Shown: positions 33,415 through 36,768 of the stretch, one piece after another
Layout: each line of letters starts with the position of its first letter
How positions within the stretch are numbered: position 1 is the first letter of the stretch
Origin: DATKDU01 sp035649415
GTDB lineage: Bacteria; Planctomycetota; Planctomycetia; Pirellulales; Pirellulaceae
NCBI GenBank assembly: GCA_035649415.1
Contig: DASRJP010000397.1
Location: 1-36,768, forward strand
Direction of reading: 5' to 3'
Length of the DNA: 36,768 bases
Translations under genes and position numbers: made by a program
Notes under the pieces: model-generated
Seen by the model: the letters and a program-made list of their open reading frames with translations, nothing else
Database searches by the model: none
What the model was told of the DNA's origin: nothing

Positions 33415-34023
33415 ATGCACGTGATCGATCTGGCCGAAATCGTCGAGCTACAGCGGAACCTGGTGGTTCGCTGGCATCAGCAGGACGTGGACAATTCATA
33501 CGACGGATTGCTGGGAATCGTTTGCCGCCAGATGGGCTATAACTTCCTTCTGTGGCATGAGGAGGACATTGCCCGCAGCCCCGATGTCTCCGACGCGCGG
33601 ATCGCGCAGGTGAAGCGCGCCATCGACAGATACAACCAGCAGCGCAACGACTGGATCGAAAAGATCGACGACTGGATCACCGATCGGCTCGCCGAGCTGC
33701 ACATCATGTCCGCGGGCGCTACGCCGCAGAATACCGAAACGCTCGGCAGCACCATCGACCGGCTATCGATTCTGGCGCTGCGCATCTTTCACCTCGAGGA
33801 GCAGCGGGACCGCGCCGACGCGTCGGCCGACCACCGCCAGAACGTGTCGCGCAAGCTGGCGATTGCACTGGAGCAACTGGCCGACTTGTCGCGGGCCGCG
33901 CAGGAGCTAGCCGACGATCTCTTCCATGGCCGCAAACGGCACAAGACCTACCGGGCGCTGAAGATGTACAACGACCCGGCGCTGAATCCGTATCTATACC
34001 AGGCGCAGAAGGCGGTGGCGTAG
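33415..34023 (+). CDS. DUF4254 domain protein
   Basis: A 202-aa, mostly helical cytoplasmic protein matching DUF4254. Typical segments: NFLLWHEEDIARSPDVSDARIAQVKRAIDRYNQQRNDWIEKIDDWI at about 42-87, then SAGATPQNTETLGSTIDRLSILALRIFHLEEQ, and FHGRKRHKTYRALKMYNDPALNPYL near the C-terminus. ATG 33415 has GGGAGG 5 nt upstream, so although the frame is open far upstream (to about 32593, antisense to the M28-type gene), the true start is clear. In some bacteria DUF4254 genes accompany glycan or LPS-like biosynthesis; nothing here confirms that. It converges on the methyltransferase gene across a double hairpin. Confidence 0.93.
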   Translation: MHVIDLAEIVELQRNLVVRWHQQDVDNSYDGLLGIVCRQMGYNFLLWHEEDIARSPDVSDARIAQVKRAIDRYNQQRNDWIEKIDDWITDRLAELHIMSAGATPQNTETLGSTIDRLSILALRIFHLEEQRDRADASADHRQNVSRKLAIALEQLADLSRAAQELADDLFHGRKRHKTYRALKMYNDPALNPYLYQAQKAVA

Positions 34024-34026
34024 CTC

Positions 34027-34106
34027 GTAGAACGGAATTTATCCGTTCGAAAACACTCGATCAATTGGCATCAACCGGTCGCGAACGGAATGAAATTCCG
34101 TTCTAC
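34027..34106. repeat. Nested inverted repeat between convergent genes
   Basis: Two hairpins built on one core: GAACGGA-N5-TCCGTTC (34030-34048) and GAACGGAAT-GAA-ATTCCGTTC (34083-34103). The outer arms also pair with each other: GTAGAACGGAATTT (34027-34040) and AAATTCCGTTCTAC (34093-34106), a perfect 14-bp match. It starts 4 nt after the DUF4254 stop and includes the stop codon of the methyltransferase gene. It may be a bidirectional transcription end or a miniature mobile repeat. Confidence 0.7.
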
Positions 34107-35344
34107 TTGGTCACTTTCTTCATCTCCACCTTGTCGAAGCTGATCGAGCCGGTGGCCCCAAACAGGCCAACTCGCAGAATTCCTTCACGGGCTTCCGCTG
34201 GAACGCGAAAAGTCTGGGACTTCTTGTGCCACTCTTTGCTACCCAGGATCGGGCCAATTCCAAAGGCTCCCTCGATCTGGCGCCGCTGATCGTCAAAGAA
34301 CGTAACGATGATCCCCGGCGCTTCGTCCGCATTGTTGCCCTGCGCGCACTCTTGACACTTCACCTGTGCTGAAACGTCGATCTCCTTTACCTTGCGGCCG
34401 TCGATCGAAAAGCCTTGCAGCAAATGAGCCGACAGCCCCAGCTCGCTGTTCTTGAACGTGACGTAGTGCTCGCCGTCCGGCGCCTCGGCGTCCGTTTTCC
34501 ACGTCACGAGCTTCTCGTAATACCACCCGGGCTGCGCTCCGCCAGCGAGCGCCGGTTCCTCGAAGCTGCCATTGACGGCGCGGGGATTGGCCGCGTCGGG
34601 AAGCACTTCGCGGGACGCCTCCGCCTTGCCGGTCATCGGCACAAACAGGGTTGGCAAGAGCGCTTCCGATTTCAGCTTGCCGTCCTTTTTGCGCAGCAAG
34701 AACAACGTTTGCGAGTACCGCTCGCCGACCGGGATCACCATCAGGCCCCCTTCGGCCAATTGTTCCGTCAGGGGCTGCGGGACTTTCTCCGGCGAGCAGG
34801 TCACGATGATCTTGTCAAACGGTGCGTGCTCGGGCCAGCCGAGATAGCCGTCGCCGACTTTCGTATGCACGTTGGCGTATCCCAGGCGCTTGAGCGTCGC
34901 GGCCGCTTTTTTTCCCAGTGACTCGACGATCTCGATCGAATACACGTCTTTGACGAGCGGGCTGAGGACTGCTGCCTGGTAGCCGCTCCCGGTGCCGATT
35001 TCCAGGACCTTGTCGGTCGGCTGCGGATCGAGCGATTGGGTCATGTAACCCACGATGAACGGCGACGAGATCGTTTGCTGCTCGCCGATCGGCAGCGCTA
35101 TGTCCAAGTACGCCTTCGGCCGCAGCGCCGTGGCGACGAACTCATGCCGCGGCGTGGCCAGCATCGCCTTCACAACCCGTTCGTCCTTGACGCCGGCAGC
35201 AACCAGGTGTTCATCCACCATTTTCTGGCGGGCGCGCTCGTACGGCTGACGCGTCTGACAGGCGGCTGGAGCCACTGACAGGAGGACCAATAAGGGAGCA
35301 ATCACCGCCCCCGGCGTCAAACGCGAAATGCCCGCTGTAGGCAT
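34103..35344 (-). CDS. Exported protein-L-isoaspartate O-methyltransferase with C-terminal beta domain
   Basis: A 413-aa protein from ATG 35344, with AGGAG 7 nt upstream; further in-frame starts to 35464 lack this. A hydrophobic signal peptide (about 12-28, AVIAPLLVLLSVAPAAC) precedes a full PCMT domain (about 35-235): PRHEFV, LPIGEQQTISSPFIVGYM, the SAM-binding loop VLEIGTGSGYQ (113-123), the VYSIEIV strand and VGDGYLGW. After it comes a further region of about 160 residues (NGSFEEPALAGGAQPGWYYEKLV onward), a carbohydrate-binding or galactose-binding-like jelly roll. PCMT repairs isoaspartyl residues using S-adenosylmethionine; export of such an enzyme raises the question of its methyl donor. 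The strand converges on DUF4254. Confidence 0.92.
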   Translation of the reverse strand: MPTAGISRLTPGAVIAPLLVLLSVAPAACQTRQPYERARQKMVDEHLVAAGVKDERVVKAMLATPRHEFVATALRPKAYLDIALPIGEQQTISSPFIVGYMTQSLDPQPTDKVLEIGTGSGYQAAVLSPLVKDVYSIEIVESLGKKAAATLKRLGYANVHTKVGDGYLGWPEHAPFDKIIVTCSPEKVPQPLTEQLAEGGLMVIPVGERYSQTLFLLRKKDGKLKSEALLPTLFVPMTGKAEASREVLPDAANPRAVNGSFEEPALAGGAQPGWYYEKLVTWKTDAEAPDGEHYVTFKNSELGLSAHLLQGFSIDGRKVKEIDVSAQVKCQECAQGNNADEAPGIIVTFFDDQRRQIEGAFGIGPILGSKEWHKKSQTFRVPAEAREGILRVGLFGATGSISFDKVEMKKVTK

Positions 35345-35526
35345 GACTTGGCTCCTGGGCCGAATTTCAGGCGACAATCCAATGGCGTCACCGGCGGCAG
35401 CCGATGTAGAAACTGGCCGCCAGCCAACTTGCATTCTAATACGCCCCTTCGGAAGATACGTCACCGATAGCGTTTTGCCGGTTATTCCACAAGCTACGAT
35501 TGAGACACTCGTTTGGAGTCGGTCCT

Positions 35527-36768
35527 ATGTCGATGCCGGTGCTCGTTCGGGGCGAAACATCCATCTGGCTCACGGTCGGCCGCATTGCCGGCCCGGTCAT
35601 CGCCGTCGTGGGCATTGCTCTCGGCTCTTTCGGGCTCGGCTGGGGATGGTGGTTGTTTGCGGCTTGCGGCGTGCTACTTTCCGCGGGCCTGGAAGTCTAT
35701 GCGGCCATCGAGCACCGCCAGCGGACGTGGGTCACCGAGCGCGACGACGGACTCGACGTCACCGACCGCAAGGGAACGCGAACCTATCGCGATGAACAGA
35801 TTTCCGCCATTGCACTGGAGTCCGAACGAAAACTGTCCAATGGCGAGATCTCGGGCCACAAGCGCACGTTCAGCATATGGATGGAAGGGGAGACCGAACC
35901 GATCGTGATGGAAAACACCATCAAGCTCAACCAGAATGATCCCCTCTACGACCTCATCAATCGATTGATTGGCTCCTTTGCCGCCCGCATGGATGCCATC
36001 GTTGGTCAAGGTGGGGCCGTGGCCGGCGAGGGGTGGCGGCTGGACCGGAATTCCTTTATTTACGGTCCTCCCGCGCAGCAGGAGCAGGTACCGCTGGCTG
36101 CCATCACGGCTGTCGAGCCATTTGAGCGATCCATGTGCCTCTGGCAGCAGGGGCGCGACGATGCGTTTTGCCGCGTGCCGCTCAAGAGCCGCAACGCCCA
36201 TTTGCTCCCCATGCTCATCGGTCCGCGGATGAAGAGTCCGGAAGAGCGTCCCGCGGAATCCTCGACTACTGGACTTGGCCGAATTCTGTTCGAAAAAAAG
36301 CCGAGTGCCGCCTGGCCGCCGCTCTGCGTCGTGGCCGGCATCGTGGCGATCATCGTCGGCATTTGCCTGGTGGCGGGGAACATCATTCAGCAGCCGCAGG
36401 AGCCGACCTTGCTCTTTGTGGGTATTGGTCTGGTGCCCGTGGGCATCGGCTGCCTCGTAGGCGCCGTCGCCCTCAAGTACATGAGTTTCCGCTGCCACGA
36501 GCGCGGAGTTTATAAGGCCAGCCTGTTTGGCGACAAGATGCTTCCCTACAAGGACGTTGCCACCTTCACTTACTCCGCCGTACGTCACTATCACAACGGG
36601 GCCTACGTCGGCACTCACCTCTCGATGAAGTTCGATCCCGTAGCGGGCTCCGGTTCGTCAGCGATTTCCTATAGCACCACCGTGCAGGCCGTGGATGACG
36701 ACCTGGATGAGCTGCGGGACACGATTAGCGGCATTCTTGCCGAGAACATGATCCAGCAACTGGCGACC
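35527..36768 (+). CDS. Membrane protein with PH-like segments (3' end cut by window edge)
   Basis: The frame is open from ATG 35527 to the last base (414 codons), with no stop reached. GGAG lies about 8 nt before the start. Two hydrophobic helices near residues 17-35 and 40-58 are followed by a soluble segment rich in beta strands (DGLDVTDRKGTRTYRDEQISAIALESERKL, FSIWMEGETEPIVMENTI), like bacterial PH-type membrane proteins. Two more helices at about 263-283 and 292-315 precede a second strand-rich segment (RCHERGVYKASLFGDKMLPYKDVATFTYSAVRHY). The repeated helix-pair plus strand-rich layout suggests an internal duplication. No family is confidently recognised; function unknown. Confidence 0.82.
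   Translation, partial: MSMPVLVRGETSIWLTVGRIAGPVIAVVGIALGSFGLGWGWWLFAACGVLLSAGLEVYAAIEHRQRTWVTERDDGLDVTDRKGTRTYRDEQISAIALESERKLSNGEISGHKRTFSIWMEGETEPIVMENTIKLNQNDPLYDLINRLIGSFAARMDAIVGQGGAVAGEGWRLDRNSFIYGPPAQQEQVPLAAITAVEPFERSMCLWQQGRDDAFCRVPLKSRNAHLLPMLIGPRMKSPEERPAESSTTGLGRILFEKKPSAAWPPLCVVAGIVAIIVGICLVAGNIIQQPQEPTLLFVGIGLVPVGIGCLVGAVALKYMSFRCHERGVYKASLFGDKMLPYKDVATFTYSAVRHYHNGAYVGTHLSMKFDPVAGSGSSAISYSTTVQAVDDDLDELRDTISGILAENMIQQLAT

Overview
The window looks like chromosomal DNA of a planctomycete, probably in the Pirellulales/Planctomycetia range (order inferred). It carries several families that are largely planctomycete hallmarks: a BIG2/DUF1549/DUF1553 protein with haem-like cysteine motifs, two Tat-exported DUF1501 proteins, a secreted PPC-domain protein, a DUF1559 pseudopilin, a J-like domain protein lacking HPD, DUF3500 and DUF4254. 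The DNA is GC-rich by eye. I saw no rRNA, tRNA, CRISPR array, IS element or phage gene.

Layout. 1-6365 (minus): BIG2/DUF1549/DUF1553 protein, DUF1501 protein, PPC-domain protein and an isochorismatase-fold hydrolase cut by the left edge, behind a good candidate sigma70 promoter (6431-6459). 6503-13385 (minus): a tight six-gene catabolic operon in the order FAH-family hydrolase, secreted beta-propeller glycosidase-like protein, 3-hydroxyisobutyrate-dehydrogenase-type reductase, aldo/keto reductase, MFS transporter, Gfo/Idh/MocA oxidoreductase. The aldo/keto reductase gene contains an in-frame repeat insertion of about 37 codons. 13557-14621 (plus): DUF3500 protein. 14656-23246 (minus): small membrane protein, zinc-ribbon/proline-rich membrane protein, a giant (about 1757 aa) J-like/TM/LamG/triple-repeat protein, and DinB. 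23573-24988 (plus): MoxR/Mg-chelatase-type AAA+ ATPase. 24989-25605: gene-poor, repeat-bearing segment. 25606-28080: planctomycete-type hypotheticals and a secreted LpqC/PHB-depolymerase-like esterase. 28150-30854 (minus): DUF1559 pseudopilin and a second, solitary DUF1501 protein. 31005-33249 (minus): three small membrane proteins and a membrane-anchored M28/glutaminyl-cyclase-like protein. 33415-34023 (plus): DUF4254. 34103-35344 (minus): an exported isoaspartyl methyltransferase with an added beta domain. 35527-36768 (plus): membrane protein cut by the right edge.

How the genes may work together. The six-gene operon reads as a substrate-release, uptake and oxidation/reduction route for a sugar or sugar acid; its substrate is unknown. 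The BIG2/DUF1549/DUF1553-DUF1501-PPC trio is a recurrent planctomycete cell-surface module of unresolved function. The 14.6-23.2 kb cluster pairs two proteins that each have a small cytoplasmic N-domain, one membrane span and a large predicted exported domain.

The least ordinary signals are the coding repeat inside the aldo/keto reductase; two copies of the palindrome AAGACA-N3-TGTCTT, one sitting in the spacer of a TTGACA promoter; a perfect 18-nt palindrome in the leader of the giant gene; the exported methyltransferase; and a double hairpin between converging genes. I did not find a clearly recognisable new defence or mobile system.
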